A stretch of 64,000 nt of DNA from Bacillota bacterium (GTDB lineage Bacteria > Bacillota > Negativicutes > CTSoil-072): positions 1-64,000 of the forward strand of contig JAGFZV010000004.1 of NCBI GenBank assembly GCA_017889545.1, written 5' to 3'. A program made the translations under genes and the position numbers. The notes under the pieces are model-generated. The model was given only the letters and a program-made list of their open reading frames with translations. It was not told where the DNA came from and did no database searches. Position 1 is the stretch's first letter, and each line of letters opens with the position of its first letter. This document shows positions 7,935-17,904 of this stretch, piece after piece.

Positions 7935-9968
7935 ATGAAAAGAAAAACGATGACCGACAAAATTCTAGTCCTGGGGATTGATGGTCTGGATCCAAGTTTG
8001 ACTAAGAAGTATATGGATCAAGGCCTGCTTCCCAATATTAAAAAACTAGCAGAACGTGGCGCTCAGAGAGAGGACTTGGTAATGCTTGGGGCACATCCGA
8101 CCATTACTCCTCCGATATGGACTACTTTAGCAACAGGAGCCTATCCCATGACTCATGGGATTACATGCTTTTTTAATCAATCTCATGAAAACTTAGATGA
8201 AATTGTCTATGCATTAGACTCGCGGAAATGTAAAGCTGAGCAACTATGGAATGTGTTTGCAGAAGAAGGCAAAAAAACCTTAGTTTGGCATTGGCCAGGC
8301 AGTTCATGGCCTCCAACTTCCGACAATCCGAACTTAAGTGTAGTTGATGGCAGGCAGCCAGCGGCGGTAAATAATGGTGTTGGCAGCGAAGATGGGGATA
8401 AAATGATCGTTGCCTCCAGCGATTTTACCGCAGTTAAATATAAGCCAAGTGTTGCGCTCACGGCAGGTGCCGGTTGTGTTCTTGATATAGATGAAGAACC
8501 AACAGCTGAAGAAGAGTCTTCGAACTTCCGCGTAAAGCAAGCAAGTGGAAAAAACGTAAAAAATTATGTGACGTGCGCCGAAGACGGTGAACAAGCGGTA
8601 TTGGGCAATGTAGCTTTCGATATTGGAAATTCTCCAATTACAGAGCCCAAAGGCTGGAACGCTGCGCCTAAAAATGCAAAAGAATTCACTATTCTTACAT
8701 CCGGGGGACTTCTTAGAAGACCGGCCTTAATACTGCAAGACGACAAGGGCGAATATACTTCTATCGCAATCTATAAGTCCAAAAAAGAAGAGCAGCCTCT
8801 ATTGACACTGCAGAACGGCGAGTTTGTAGCTAACTGGGTGGATGAAATTAAAAAAGAAGATCGAACTTATGTGGGGGCAAGACATATCAGAGCTTTGGAA
8901 ATTGCTCCCGATGGCACGAAAGTGAAGCTTTGGATGAGTGGTTCACGAGATATCGAGAACGATGCTTTTTGGCACCCCAAAAGCTTGCATACAGCAATTG
9001 TAGAGAATGTTGGAAATGTTCCTGCTTGTGGAATAGTTGGCGGCGGAGATCCTTTGCTGGTCGAAAAAGCATTGTTACCGGCATGGGATGCGTATTGTAA
9101 ATGGCAGTCCGATTCTTTACGATATCTCATGGATCACGAAAAGTACGAAGTGATTTTTTCGCATCTGCATAACGTTGATAATATTGGCCATCAGATTTGG
9201 CACTATGCAAAAAACAGGAAAGAATGGGCTAATCTGGATGAAAGCGTGTACCAAGGGTTTATTGAACGGGTATATACGCAAACCGATGAATATGTAGGAG
9301 AGTTTTTAGAATATCTAGACAAGGATTGGACGATCCTTATTGTGTCCGATCATGGCTTGATCACTGAAGAGAATGAGCCGCCGATCCTTGGGGAGTTTAT
9401 TGGAGTGAGCGTGCCTGTTATGCGAGATCTCGGATTTACAGTGATGAAAAAAGATGAAAATGGCAAAGAATTAAAAGAAATTGACTGGGAAAAGACAAGA
9501 GCGGTTGCAGTTCGGGGTAATCACATTTGGATAAATTTAAAAGGGAGAAATGCAACTGGAATCGTTGATCCCGATGAAAAGTACATGCTGGAAGTAGAGA
9601 TTATCTCTGCATTGTATAATTATAGGGATCCTCACACTGGCCGCAGAACCATTTCCTTAGCGCTCAGAAATAAAGATGCAGCGATCATTGGGATGGGTGG
9701 TCCTGAATGCGGCGATATAATATTCTTCCTGGAAGAAGGGTTTAACCGTTTGCACGGGGACGCATTGTCAACGCAAAAAGGCTATTTCGACACATCGGTA
9801 TCACCAATTTTTATAGCAGCTGGGAAAGGCATCAAAGAAAACTTTACTACGGATCGCGTTATTCGGTCAGTTGATTTTACTCCCACTATCGCAGTTTTGG
9901 GCGGGGTAAGAATGCCTGCGCAATGCGAAGGAGCGCCTGTTTATCAAATTTTGGAAGAAGAGTTTTAA
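7935..9968 (+). CDS. alkaline-phosphatase-superfamily phosphodiesterase / nucleotide pyrophosphatase family protein
   Basis: A 677-residue protein starting VLGIDGLDPSLTKKY, the metal-binding Asp region of the type I phosphodiesterase fold, then TITPPIWTTLATG with a Thr in the nucleophile position. Later ligands appear as SHLHNVDNIGH, VSDHG and a His near DALSTQKGYFD. The ~300 residues between the early and late motifs are an insertion. No signal peptide, so probably cytoplasmic. It likely hydrolyses a phosphodiester or phosphonate-type bond; the substrate is unknown. ATG 7935 is preferred to 7929 because GGAGG is then 9 rather than 3 bases away. It stands alone between two non-coding stretches. 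Confidence 0.82.
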   Translation: MKRKTMTDKILVLGIDGLDPSLTKKYMDQGLLPNIKKLAERGAQREDLVMLGAHPTITPPIWTTLATGAYPMTHGITCFFNQSHENLDEIVYALDSRKCKAEQLWNVFAEEGKKTLVWHWPGSSWPPTSDNPNLSVVDGRQPAAVNNGVGSEDGDKMIVASSDFTAVKYKPSVALTAGAGCVLDIDEEPTAEEESSNFRVKQASGKNVKNYVTCAEDGEQAVLGNVAFDIGNSPITEPKGWNAAPKNAKEFTILTSGGLLRRPALILQDDKGEYTSIAIYKSKKEEQPLLTLQNGEFVANWVDEIKKEDRTYVGARHIRALEIAPDGTKVKLWMSGSRDIENDAFWHPKSLHTAIVENVGNVPACGIVGGGDPLLVEKALLPAWDAYCKWQSDSLRYLMDHEKYEVIFSHLHNVDNIGHQIWHYAKNRKEWANLDESVYQGFIERVYTQTDEYVGEFLEYLDKDWTILIVSDHGLITEENEPPILGEFIGVSVPVMRDLGFTVMKKDENGKELKEIDWEKTRAVAVRGNHIWINLKGRNATGIVDPDEKYMLEVEIISALYNYRDPHTGRRTISLALRNKDAAIIGMGGPECGDIIFFLEEGFNRLHGDALSTQKGYFDTSVSPIFIAAGKGIKENFTTDRVIRSVDFTPTIAVLGGVRMPAQCEGAPVYQILEEEF

Positions 9969-10329
9969 TATTCCGTTCGAATAACAAACTATTCATTAAG
10001 GCGAGAGTCGTTTTTTAGATAGAAGGGTTCTGCTCGAAATAGGAAGACGATGTAAAGTATTGCTATATCACTTCACTCCGGGTCATGAACCGATCAGACG
10101 GGCTTCTGGGGTTTCCAGAGTAGTGGCGGCCGCGGCTTGGGTTGCCACTGCTCTCCCATAAGAAAAATTATGTTCATGGCGTTCGAATTGACCTTGTCAC
10201 AAATTTATTGCGGATTTTATTTGCCATTCGCGAAACGTTTCTTTGTTATTATTGGGCATCAGCTAGAATTTTAGATTTCCTTTTTATACTAATGCAAATT
10301 TCCAGACTGATTTAGGGGGAAAGGTTAAC
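9969..10329 (+). other. 360-bp gap with one hairpin
   Basis: Arms AGAG-AGTGGC and GCCACT-CTCT (10117-10154) form a GC-rich hairpin without a T-run, possibly the end of the phosphodiesterase transcript. I see no gene here. Confidence 0.35.
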
Positions 10330-10656
10330 ATGAAACTCAAATCGTTAAATGCGATTACATTTGAAGAAGAGATTTACGATAATGGTCAGCCATGTTTGGT
10401 TGTCTTTTCCAGGAAAAATTGTCATGTTTGCGCCGAGGTAGTTCCTATGTTAGAAGAGGCAGCGGAAAATTATATCGATAGTTTTGGATTTTTCTATGTA
10501 GATGTAGAAGATGAAAGTGATTTATTTAAAAGATTTTCTCTCAGAGGAGTTCCCCAAATCCTATTTTTTAATAATGGAGAATACCAAGGCAAATTAGGCG
10601 GCCTTCTTGAAGAAGAACGTGTGGTTGAAAAAATTGAAGAAGTCAGGATGGGATAA
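10330..10656 (+). CDS. thioredoxin-family protein (CHVC active site)
   Basis: A 108-residue single thioredoxin domain with active site CHVC in place of CGPC at about residue 35, and the cis-proline segment GVPQILFF. Starts at ATG 10330 after AGGGGGAAAGG. The next gene, a thioredoxin reductase-like protein, begins one base after its stop, so the two are translated as a pair and are probably redox partners. Similar non-CGPC thioredoxins occur beside reductases in anaerobic Firmicutes. Confidence 0.88.
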   Translation: MKLKSLNAITFEEEIYDNGQPCLVVFSRKNCHVCAEVVPMLEEAAENYIDSFGFFYVDVEDESDLFKRFSLRGVPQILFFNNGEYQGKLGGLLEEERVVEKIEEVRMG

Positions 10657-10657
10657 A

Positions 10658-11878
10658 ATGTCAAATATTTATGACATCGTGATAATTGGGGGAGGACCGG
10701 CTGGATTATCTGCGGGAATATATGGCGGACGCGCGAAACTTAAGACCGCAATTTTAGAAAAAGGAACAGTTGGGGGAATGGCAGCTACCACAAGAGAAAT
10801 GGTAAATTACCCTGGATTTAAAACATCGACTGGACCGGAACTGACGAAGGCAATGGCAGACCATGCCCGGGAATTTGGAACTGAAATCAATAAAGATGAA
10901 GTAAAAGATATAGATCTTAATGGAGAAATTAAAGTAATTAAAACCAAAAAAGGCAAAGAATATCAGACCCGGGCTATAATAATCGCTGTTGGGTCACAAC
11001 CGCGCTTGCTCAATATACCGGGGGAAAAAGAGTTCCGTGGCGACGGGGTATCCTATTGTGCGACCTGTGATGCTGAGTGCTATGAAGGACTACATGTAGT
11101 CGTGGTTGGCAATGGGGATGCAGCGATAGAAGAGGCTATGTTTATAACCAAATATGCAAGTAAAGTGACAATTATTGTTATTCACGACGAAGGAACCTTG
11201 GATTGTAATAAATTGAGCGCTGAAAAAGCCTTTAAAAATGATAAGATCGAATTTATATGGAAATCGGTCGTAACCGAAATCAAAGGTGAAAATGCAGTTA
11301 CTGGGGTAACCATCAAAAATTTGAAGACGGGAATCATCCAAGAGTTACAGACGGATGGAGTATTCATCTATGTAGGAATGGTGCCGGAGACCGGTTTTTT
11401 AAAAGGCAAAGTTGAGATGGATGAAAGAGGATATCTCTCGTGTAATGGTTTAATGGAAACCTCCGTTTCCGGAGTCTATGCAGCAGGGGACGTGCGAACA
11501 AAATATTTACGTCAGGTGTCAACCGCGGTCGGAGATGGAGCAACAGCGGCAGTAGCTGCTGAAAGGTATATTGCGGAACAAGAGAGTTTTAGAAACTATG
11601 TGCTAAATTCAGATAAGCCGATCCTTATGGCTTTTTGGGATCCTGTTGTGCAGGAAAGCCTGGATTTGTTATCTGTTCTGGAGAAAACTGTTGCCGATCA
11701 TGGTGACGCGGTCAATCTGATTAAAATCGATATGTCCCGTACGAAAATGATTGCCCAAAAATATAATGTGAGTAAAGTGCCAACTGTTTTATATCTTCAG
11801 GGAAAAGACGAATTTACGGTGTTTGATGATGAAAATTGTATCGCTAAGCTCGATGCCTTTCTCAAAAGGAATATCTAA
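10658..11878 (+). CDS. thioredoxin reductase-like flavoprotein fused to a degenerate thioredoxin domain
   Basis: Residues 1-~305 are a TrxB-type flavoprotein: FAD site IIGGGPAGLSAG, redox disulfide CATC, and the second FAD motif YAAGDVRT. The last ~100 residues are a thioredoxin-like fold that lost its active site: AFWDPVVQ stands where WCxxC would be, while the cis-proline segment KVPTVLYL is kept. The usual NADPH 2'-phosphate motif HRR is absent; the matching region reads IVIHDEGTLD, though a GNGDAA loop remains. It may therefore use another donor such as NADH or ferredoxin. ATG 10658 replaces the track's 10607 because it has its own AGGATGGG site and directly follows the thioredoxin stop. 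Confidence 0.88.
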   Translation: MSNIYDIVIIGGGPAGLSAGIYGGRAKLKTAILEKGTVGGMAATTREMVNYPGFKTSTGPELTKAMADHAREFGTEINKDEVKDIDLNGEIKVIKTKKGKEYQTRAIIIAVGSQPRLLNIPGEKEFRGDGVSYCATCDAECYEGLHVVVVGNGDAAIEEAMFITKYASKVTIIVIHDEGTLDCNKLSAEKAFKNDKIEFIWKSVVTEIKGENAVTGVTIKNLKTGIIQELQTDGVFIYVGMVPETGFLKGKVEMDERGYLSCNGLMETSVSGVYAAGDVRTKYLRQVSTAVGDGATAAVAAERYIAEQESFRNYVLNSDKPILMAFWDPVVQESLDLLSVLEKTVADHGDAVNLIKIDMSRTKMIAQKYNVSKVPTVLYLQGKDEFTVFDDENCIAKLDAFLKRNI

Positions 11879-12173
11879 ATAGACTGCCAGCAATACAAAA
11901 AAGAAGGTTATGTTGGTTTCAACAACCATATTCATGTGTGGAAGAATTATATACTATCCTGGTGTTCTTATCCTTGGGCAGGTTGGATGTAAAGCGGTTG
12001 CTCATCACATTTTATAGTTTGGGTATTTCAGGTAGAGCATTAAGTTCTTGAAAAGCGGAAAAATCCAAGTAGAGAAACTTGCTAATGGCTTCATTCTCCA
12101 CTTAAATTCGTGCTAGGGAAATCGTAGCGGTTATGCTAAAATAGTGGAAGGAAGTGAAGTAAGGAGCGATGTG

Positions 12174-12917
12174 ATGCTTTACCAAGGAAGCGCTAAACCT
12201 TTATATCATCAACTTAAAGAGGTTATTGTACAAAAAATAGAAAACGGGGAATATCCGTTTGGGCATAGATTACTTGGCGAAAGGCAACTTGCCGAAATTT
12301 ATAATGTTAGCAGGATTACGATACGCCAGGCAATCAGTGAACTGGTTACAGAAGGGTTTCTAATCAGGCAGCATGGAAAAGGAACATTTGTTGCGAACAG
12401 GAAGATCGTTCATAATTTAGGCAGGCTGACTGGAGTGGTAGAAGATCTAGCTCTGCAAAATTATAAAGTTGACACGACGGTTCTTTCCCAAAAATTTGAA
12501 AAAGCTTCTCCGGATATTCAAAAACATATTTGCTTAGAAAATGAAACCATAGTTTTTGGTATTACGAGACTGTTAAGAACAAACAACTCGCCGCTGGCAA
12601 TCAACTATTCCTATGTTTCGGAGAATATTGGTTATCTTGTAAATACCTTCAATTTGGAACACGATATTCTTTTTGAAATGTTAGAGCGCAATGGCTATAA
12701 GATAAGTCATGCTGAGCAGTATATCGGTGCTGATAAGGTGTCTGCTGCGGAGGCAAAACTTCTGGATTATAAGGCTGGCGCACCCATATTAGTAGTAAAG
12801 CAGATCATTTACGTTGAAAGCGGACAGCCTATCATGTTTGCAAAGAATGTCTTTCGACCGGATAAATATGAGTATCAAATCGATTTGAAACGGAATCTGC
12901 CATCGAGTTTATCCTAG
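12174..12917 (+). CDS. GntR family regulator, UTRA (HutC) subfamily
   Basis: 247 residues with an N-terminal winged helix (PLYHQLKEVIVQKI, then RQLAEIYNVSRITIRQAI and the wing motif QHGKGTFV). The C-terminal effector domain is of UTRA type (LLRTNNSPLAINYSYV ... PIMFAKNVFRPDKYEY). Start set at ATG 12174, which has AAGGAG at correct spacing; the track start at GTG 12144 lacks one. The dehydrogenase, MFS and TauE genes downstream on the same strand are the likely targets, with a small carboxylate or sugar-derived effector (inference). Confidence 0.9.
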   Translation: MLYQGSAKPLYHQLKEVIVQKIENGEYPFGHRLLGERQLAEIYNVSRITIRQAISELVTEGFLIRQHGKGTFVANRKIVHNLGRLTGVVEDLALQNYKVDTTVLSQKFEKASPDIQKHICLENETIVFGITRLLRTNNSPLAINYSYVSENIGYLVNTFNLEHDILFEMLERNGYKISHAEQYIGADKVSAAEAKLLDYKAGAPILVVKQIIYVESGQPIMFAKNVFRPDKYEYQIDLKRNLPSSLS

Positions 12918-13184
12918 TACATAGGGTATTCAGACTGCTTTTTGGAACACATAACTTGAAAAGACCTTGTCAATGGTGGAGACGATATTTTACCAGTCGG
13001 TTCTGTTGCGGCGCGTGCTTATTTATTGCCAATTATAAAAATTGTAAAAGAGAAAAGTTGTTTTTTAAACAATGTGGTAATATCCACATAACCAATGTAA
13101 AAATACTAAACTTATACGAAAAGGCATTGAAGTTGTATCAGCGGTGACTATGAGTGATTATTAAAAAAGCAGGGAGTGTTAAAA
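12918..13184 (+). other. non-coding gap, no gene recognised
   Basis: Contains the 63-residue track ORF at 12956, rich in Arg, Cys and Trp with no ribosome site, which does not look like a protein. Likely holds the promoter and operator for the dehydrogenase gene; no clear boxes seen. Confidence 0.3.
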
Positions 13185-14042
13185 ATGAAATTTGGTTATA
13201 TTGGCCTAGGTTTGATGGGTGGCCCATTAGCACGTAATTTGATTCGGGCTGGTAAAGATGTGATGGTCTTTGATCTCAGCGAAGAAGCGATTGCAAGAAC
13301 GCTAGCCGCAGGGACTACTGGCAAGGCAACAAAAAACGTTGATGAAATGGCGGGTTGCGATGTCGTTTTCACCAGCCTTCCGCTTCCTAAACATGTCGAA
13401 GAAACAATGTTAGGCGAAAATGGTCTTTTGATCAAAATGAAAAAAGGTTCTCTGTATATTGACGTCAGCACAATCGATCCAGTAACTGGGAAGAAGATTT
13501 TTGATTTTTCCGCCAGTAAAGGGATTGATTTTCTGGCTTGCCCATTGGGTAAGGGACCTGCACAGGCGGAAAAGGCCGAACAGCCTATTTTTGCTGGTGG
13601 GGCAAGGGAAGCTTTTGATAAAATGCTGCCGGTGCTGCAAATCGTCGGAAGTCCTGTGCACTATATAGGCGGCGTAGAACAAGCCTATGCTTTCAAACTT
13701 CTGAGCAACATGATCGGGATGACCAATTTAGCTGTTTTGGCTGAAGGAATCCGGATCGGTGAAAAAGCGGGCATTGAGACAAAGAAATTATTGGAATTGC
13801 TGGAAGAAACGGGCGCGAATTCGTTCCAAATGCAAGTGCGCGGACCATGGATCGCCAACAATGATTTTGCCAATCGGTTTGGCGTGGCGTTAGCGTTGAA
13901 AGATGTTCGACTTGGCTGTGAAATGGCCGATGCAATGAATTACGAAGCCAAATTCACAAAAATGGCGAAAGAAGCTTATCAGGCTGCGGATGATGCCGGT
14001 TTTGGCAAAGAAGACTGCAATGCCGTGTATAAAGTTTTATAA
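13185..14042 (+). CDS. NAD(P)-dependent beta-hydroxyacid dehydrogenase
   Basis: 285 residues of the 3-hydroxyisobutyrate / tartronate semialdehyde reductase family. It starts with the dinucleotide site GYIGLGLMGGPLARNL, has DVSTIDP in the substrate loop and the catalytic Lys in AYAFKLLSNMIG. The usual DAPVSGG segment is changed to ACPLGKGPAQAE, so the substrate may differ from standard members. ATG 13185 is chosen over GTG 13176 because AGGGAG lies at normal distance. Flanked by a GntR regulator and an MFS carrier, it probably oxidises or reduces the imported hydroxyacid or semialdehyde. Confidence 0.88.
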   Translation: MKFGYIGLGLMGGPLARNLIRAGKDVMVFDLSEEAIARTLAAGTTGKATKNVDEMAGCDVVFTSLPLPKHVEETMLGENGLLIKMKKGSLYIDVSTIDPVTGKKIFDFSASKGIDFLACPLGKGPAQAEKAEQPIFAGGAREAFDKMLPVLQIVGSPVHYIGGVEQAYAFKLLSNMIGMTNLAVLAEGIRIGEKAGIETKKLLELLEETGANSFQMQVRGPWIANNDFANRFGVALALKDVRLGCEMADAMNYEAKFTKMAKEAYQAADDAGFGKEDCNAVYKVL

Positions 14043-14365
14043 ATTATTTCATAGTTGAATAGGATCAAGTGACGATAAACACGTATATTTTTGAGGGATG
14101 GCGTTGTACCATGAATTAATCCATAGTGGAAGACCTTTCTGTGATGCATTGAGTGTTCTGAATTGGTTCTATTGCAGTGTAGGACCATTATGGATTATTT
14201 CTTTCGCGAGTGATATTTTAAATCATAAAGGTCAACAAAACGGCCGGTGTACAAGACGTTACATTCAATATTTGGCGGATTTGTCTGAAAAAACTTAAAA
14301 ATTTCTGGACGATGGGTAAGTAGAAAATACAACAAAATAATTGTAAAGAAATAGGAGTGAAGAGA
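14043..14365 (+). other. 323-bp gap, no gene recognised
   Basis: The 66-residue track ORF at 14098 lacks a ribosome site and familiar sequence. No strong hairpin or repeat seen. Confidence 0.3.
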
Positions 14366-15736
14366 ATGGGAAAACCTACAACATCTGTTAATGCTCCGAC
14401 CCAATCTACAGTAAATTTAGATGATGTTCCAGAACTGAAAATGCCCCCAGCGAAAGCCTACTTTTGGTCTTTTATATTGTGGTTTATGTTTGTTCTCGAT
14501 ATTATGGATCGATTTACCTTGGCTGTTTGCTTGCCAGCAATTAAAAAGGAATTCCTTCTTACGGATGCACAAGGAGGCATGCTGGGCACAGTCTTTTCGT
14601 TAACCATGGTAATTTTTTCAATTCCTATCGGCATAGTTGCTTTTAAGTGGAGTCGCCGGAAGGTCTGTGCAATTATGGTGGGATTTTGGAGTCTTGCCAC
14701 TATGGGCACTGGAATGGCCAATAATTATGCACATCTGATTGGGGCGCGAATGGCTACTGGGTTAGGCGAAGCCAGTTATCTATCCGTTGCTTATGCACTT
14801 CTCAGTGCGTATTTTCCCAAAAATAAGCGTGGATTTCTTTTGACGATATTTAATACCGGCAATCACGTTGGCAAAACAGTCGGTGTAATGATCGCAGGCT
14901 ACTTAGCCTATCATTTTGGATGGAGAAACTGCTTTTATATAGTAGCTATACCAGGACTCATCATGGCAGTTTTTGCCTGGTTTTTGCCTGATTTCAAAAA
15001 TGAGGTTAAAGTGAAAGTAGATAAAATGGAACAGGAGGGTCAATTAGACTTTACGATACATAAAACTGGAACGAAAGAGGTTATATCTTATATATTTCGC
15101 TCTCCTGCAGTTTTTATGTCGATCCTGCTTTCCGCAGGTTTTGTTATGGTAAACGCCTCCTTGGCATTTTGGGGGATCACAATTTTCACCCGGACATTTG
15201 ACGTGAATGTTAAAGATGCAGCAACGTTTATTGGTAGTGTGGGGATAGTGACCACTTTACTCCTGATCCCTGGAGGTAAACTTACAGACATATTTCACAA
15301 AAGATATAAAGCAGGCAGGGTAATCTATTCATACTTCTTAGGATTTGGGATACTAGCAAGCGTAATTGTTTTCACTATGAATAATTTGGATGCTAAAAAC
15401 CTGCAAGTAGCATTGATTTCTTATGGATGTTTAACCGTATTGTTAATGTTGGGGTTTGGCAATACCAATACAATAACCCAGGACCTGCTGCCTCCGCATT
15501 ACCGCACTGTTGCCAGTTCCTTCATCCCGGTCTCGAACCAGCTAATTGGAGGGATGACTGGCCCATTAATGGTTGGAATGTTTTCCGATCGTTTTGGAAT
15601 AAGTTTGGGATTTGGTTACGTTACCGCTATTGCATTTACTTTAATCATGGTACTATCAATCGGCTGTAAGATATTTTATGAAAAAGACCGGAAAAAGCTC
15701 GAAGCTATGGGACACTTTGATTTAGAAAAAGCATAG
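14366..15736 (+). CDS. MFS transporter
   Basis: A 456-residue, 12-helix carrier. The first half holds VLDIMDRFTLAVCLPAIKKE and the inter-helix loop KWSRRK; ARMATGLGEASYLSVAYALL matches the Spinster/ACS-like anion symporter pattern. ATG 14366 has TAGGAG eight bases upstream. It sits between the hydroxyacid dehydrogenase and a TauE permease, so an organic anion is the likely substrate (inference). A hairpin follows at 15836. Confidence 0.88.
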   Translation: MGKPTTSVNAPTQSTVNLDDVPELKMPPAKAYFWSFILWFMFVLDIMDRFTLAVCLPAIKKEFLLTDAQGGMLGTVFSLTMVIFSIPIGIVAFKWSRRKVCAIMVGFWSLATMGTGMANNYAHLIGARMATGLGEASYLSVAYALLSAYFPKNKRGFLLTIFNTGNHVGKTVGVMIAGYLAYHFGWRNCFYIVAIPGLIMAVFAWFLPDFKNEVKVKVDKMEQEGQLDFTIHKTGTKEVISYIFRSPAVFMSILLSAGFVMVNASLAFWGITIFTRTFDVNVKDAATFIGSVGIVTTLLLIPGGKLTDIFHKRYKAGRVIYSYFLGFGILASVIVFTMNNLDAKNLQVALISYGCLTVLLMLGFGNTNTITQDLLPPHYRTVASSFIPVSNQLIGGMTGPLMVGMFSDRFGISLGFGYVTAIAFTLIMVLSIGCKIFYEKDRKKLEAMGHFDLEKA

Positions 15737-16164
15737 TCATTCTGAACGAGTATGTTCAAGGAGTGTAAAACAAGAATTATGTACACTGGATGTTTATCTT
15801 TATGACGTGGGATTAGGAATAAAGATATTCATGCAAAAGAAACATTACGTGAAACTTCAATTTTACGTAATGTTTCTTTCCTGCAAAAACGGCAGCTGCT
15901 TGGTCAAGTCCAAATTTGTGTGTAAAATCAATCTTGGTAAGATGAACTCAAATTATTCGAATGAATTTTTGTGATGAACGCAAATCGGATATGAATAACT
16001 CCTTGGCGTATGGAAAATTAGTTGCCGGAGTGGTAGGGATTTCTTAAACATAGCAGTTTCTTTTTATGATGCATCAGTATACAGTTCAAACTATCAAAAG
16101 ATAGCTAAAGGACTAAAAAAACTTATCAACTTTTAAATGACCTTTTCGAAAAGGGCGGATTAAC
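15737..16164 (+). other. 428-bp gap containing a terminator-like hairpin
   Basis: Apart from the hairpin at 15836-15879 I see no gene or repeat. The last 30 bases carry AAGGGCGG, the likely ribosome site for the TTG start at 16165. Confidence 0.35.
15836..15879 (+). terminator. hairpin terminator after the MFS gene
   Basis: AAAGAAACATTACGT pairs perfectly with ACGTAATGTTTCTTT around a 14-base loop. The A-rich and T-rich arms suit termination in either direction. Confidence 0.7.
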
Positions 16165-16911
16165 TTGCTAACAGATGTTTATGTTCTAATAGTCTTAATG
16201 TTATCCAGTTTTCTCCATACCATAACTGGGTTTGGCTTTGCTATCATCACTGCGCCGCTATTGGCTCTTGCTCTGGAGGCAAGAGAGACAGCAATGTTGA
16301 TCGTGACTACCAGCATTATTGTCATGCTATTTATTTTGAGAGCTGCTAAAAATGAAGGTAGCTTCAAAGCAATACTACCAATAGTCGGAGCAGCTATTGT
16401 CGGGGCCATACCAGGCGCGTATATAGTAACGGTTATTAGTAACGATGGGCTGAAAATCTTCATCGGTATTGTTCTAATTGTGGCTGCGACAGCCATGTGG
16501 AAGGATTATTCCTTACAAACGAAAAAACAAAAGTTTGTTTTATCTATCGTGGGAATAATAAGTGGTTTTTTGTCTACTACCACAGGTGTAAGTGGGCCAC
16601 CGGTAATACTGTATTATCTGAACGCGAAAGCAGAGGAAAACAAAGATGTTTTTCGTGGTAATCTAACACGTTATTTTCTTCTATTAAATATTGTTGCAAT
16701 TATCATCTCTTACGCGTCGGGAAACGTTCAGAGTGGGAAGTTGTGGTTGTATACGCTACTGGCCGTGCCCGCCCTATATATTGGATTTTATCTTGGTGAG
16801 CGATTTTTTCACCGTCTAAACGCTGAACTTTTTAAGAAAATCTCCTTGGCGATGGTTTTATTCAGCAGTATCGCGGTTGTCGTATCGGTACTGGCCAAGC
16901 ACCTGTATTAA
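16165..16911 (+). CDS. TauE/SafE family permease
   Basis: 248 residues, mostly membrane segments, with the two Gly-rich repeat halves HTITGFGFAIITAPLLAL and STTTGVSGPPVILYYLNA that mark the TauE/SafE fold. Starts at TTG 16165 after AAGGGCGG. It is the last gene of the GntR-dehydrogenase-MFS group, separated from the MFS gene by 428 bases and a hairpin, so it may have its own promoter. Export of an inorganic or organic sulfur anion is the family's best known role; unproven here. Confidence 0.85.
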   Translation: MLTDVYVLIVLMLSSFLHTITGFGFAIITAPLLALALEARETAMLIVTTSIIVMLFILRAAKNEGSFKAILPIVGAAIVGAIPGAYIVTVISNDGLKIFIGIVLIVAATAMWKDYSLQTKKQKFVLSIVGIISGFLSTTTGVSGPPVILYYLNAKAEENKDVFRGNLTRYFLLLNIVAIIISYASGNVQSGKLWLYTLLAVPALYIGFYLGERFFHRLNAELFKKISLAMVLFSSIAVVVSVLAKHLY

Positions 16912-17227
16912 AACAACTCAACGACCTTTACTAAAAAATCAATAGTTCCGTAAAAGTTGAGAAACAATCATTCTGATTTGCTAAACCGCTGAAGCAAGTG
17001 GGAAGTAGTAGTCCTCCCCTGGCGTTGCTTCGAATTACTCGCAACGTTAATGATTAAATAAGGCCTTTTACCTAGGCGATATATTACCTCCCGACCATCA
17101 TTACAGAAGGTCGCTTTTTATTTTAACTGTTTTTTAGTGGAAAAAGTCAAGTTGGGCCGCATAGACGTAGAAGTAGTAATGAATCTTTTTATTTGAACAT
17201 TGAAATAAAATTAAACGAGGCCGGCAA
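16912..17227 (+). other. gap with two hairpins
   Basis: A larger inverted repeat GAAGCAA/TTGCTTC spans 16991-17031. CGACC/GGTCG (17092-17113) is followed by CTTTTT and probably terminates the TauE transcript. No gene seen. Confidence 0.45.
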
Positions 17228-17557
17228 ATCATACGAGGCGAATACTATGACATCATGGCACGAACCGATGAGTGATTGGCGAAAAACATGACACTTTATA
17301 AACAGCGGCAGATGCTCGTGGAACACCCATTTGGGACCATCAAGCTAACAATGGGTTACACGTACTTCCTGCTGAGTGGAATAGGAAAGGTGCGTGGAGA
17401 AGCGGTTATGCATTGCTTAATGTATAACCTAAAACGCGTGCTCAAAATTTTAGGAACGGATAAATTAATGGCAGCAATCCGGAAGTTTTCAACTTTTATT
17501 TCCATGATTGCTGGCGTTTTTCTTCATTTTCGGCTATTTAGACCTATAACCACTTGA
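17228..17557 (+). pseudogene. C-terminal remnant of an IS1182-type transposase
   Basis: One frame reads YYDIMARTDE, a TGA stop, then LAKNMTLYKQRQMLVEHPFGTIK and continues through VRGEAVMHCLMYNLKRVLKILG. VEHPFGTIK and the following YFLL..G...V.GE.....YN.KR pattern are the conserved end of DDE transposases of the IS1182 group. Only the last ~100 residues remain and there is an internal stop, so it is inactive. Terminal inverted repeats were not identified. Confidence 0.8.
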
Positions 17558-17834
17558 AAATATGGTTATTTCGCACAGCCTGACGTCCCTAAGTATTCAT
17601 AAATTAAAATGAGCTCGTATTTACGATGAAAAATGATAGGGTGCGGTGATGACTTCGTTATTCATGTATCGCCTGGGCATGCAGGTAAATTCGAAATTGC
17701 TAATCGCTCCCTTCAAACGCATAACTCATCTAAATATGATTAAAGAGAAGGGAATATTGTTTCTATAAAAAAGCCTGTTACTGTGATATCATAGAAATGG
17801 TTATTAATATTGTTAACAAAGGAGTTGTTGTTAT

Positions 17835-17897
17835 ATGTTCAACACAATCAACGTGGGGATTGCAAGAAACTGGGGGGGTGAGCGCAGAATAAATTAG
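17835..17897 (+). CDS. possible 20-residue leader peptide ahead of rsgA
   Basis: ATG 17835 with AAGGAG about 11 bases upstream, ending at TAG 17895, 46 bases before the rsgA start. The peptide has no known motif. It could be a translated leader coupled to the downstream hairpin, or chance. Confidence 0.2.
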   Translation: MFNTINVGIARNWGGERRIN

Positions 17898-17904
17898 TGT
17901 AGCA

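Noticed and set aside
12956-13147. 63-residue plus ORF between the GntR and dehydrogenase genes
   Set aside because: No ribosome site, odd composition and no domain.
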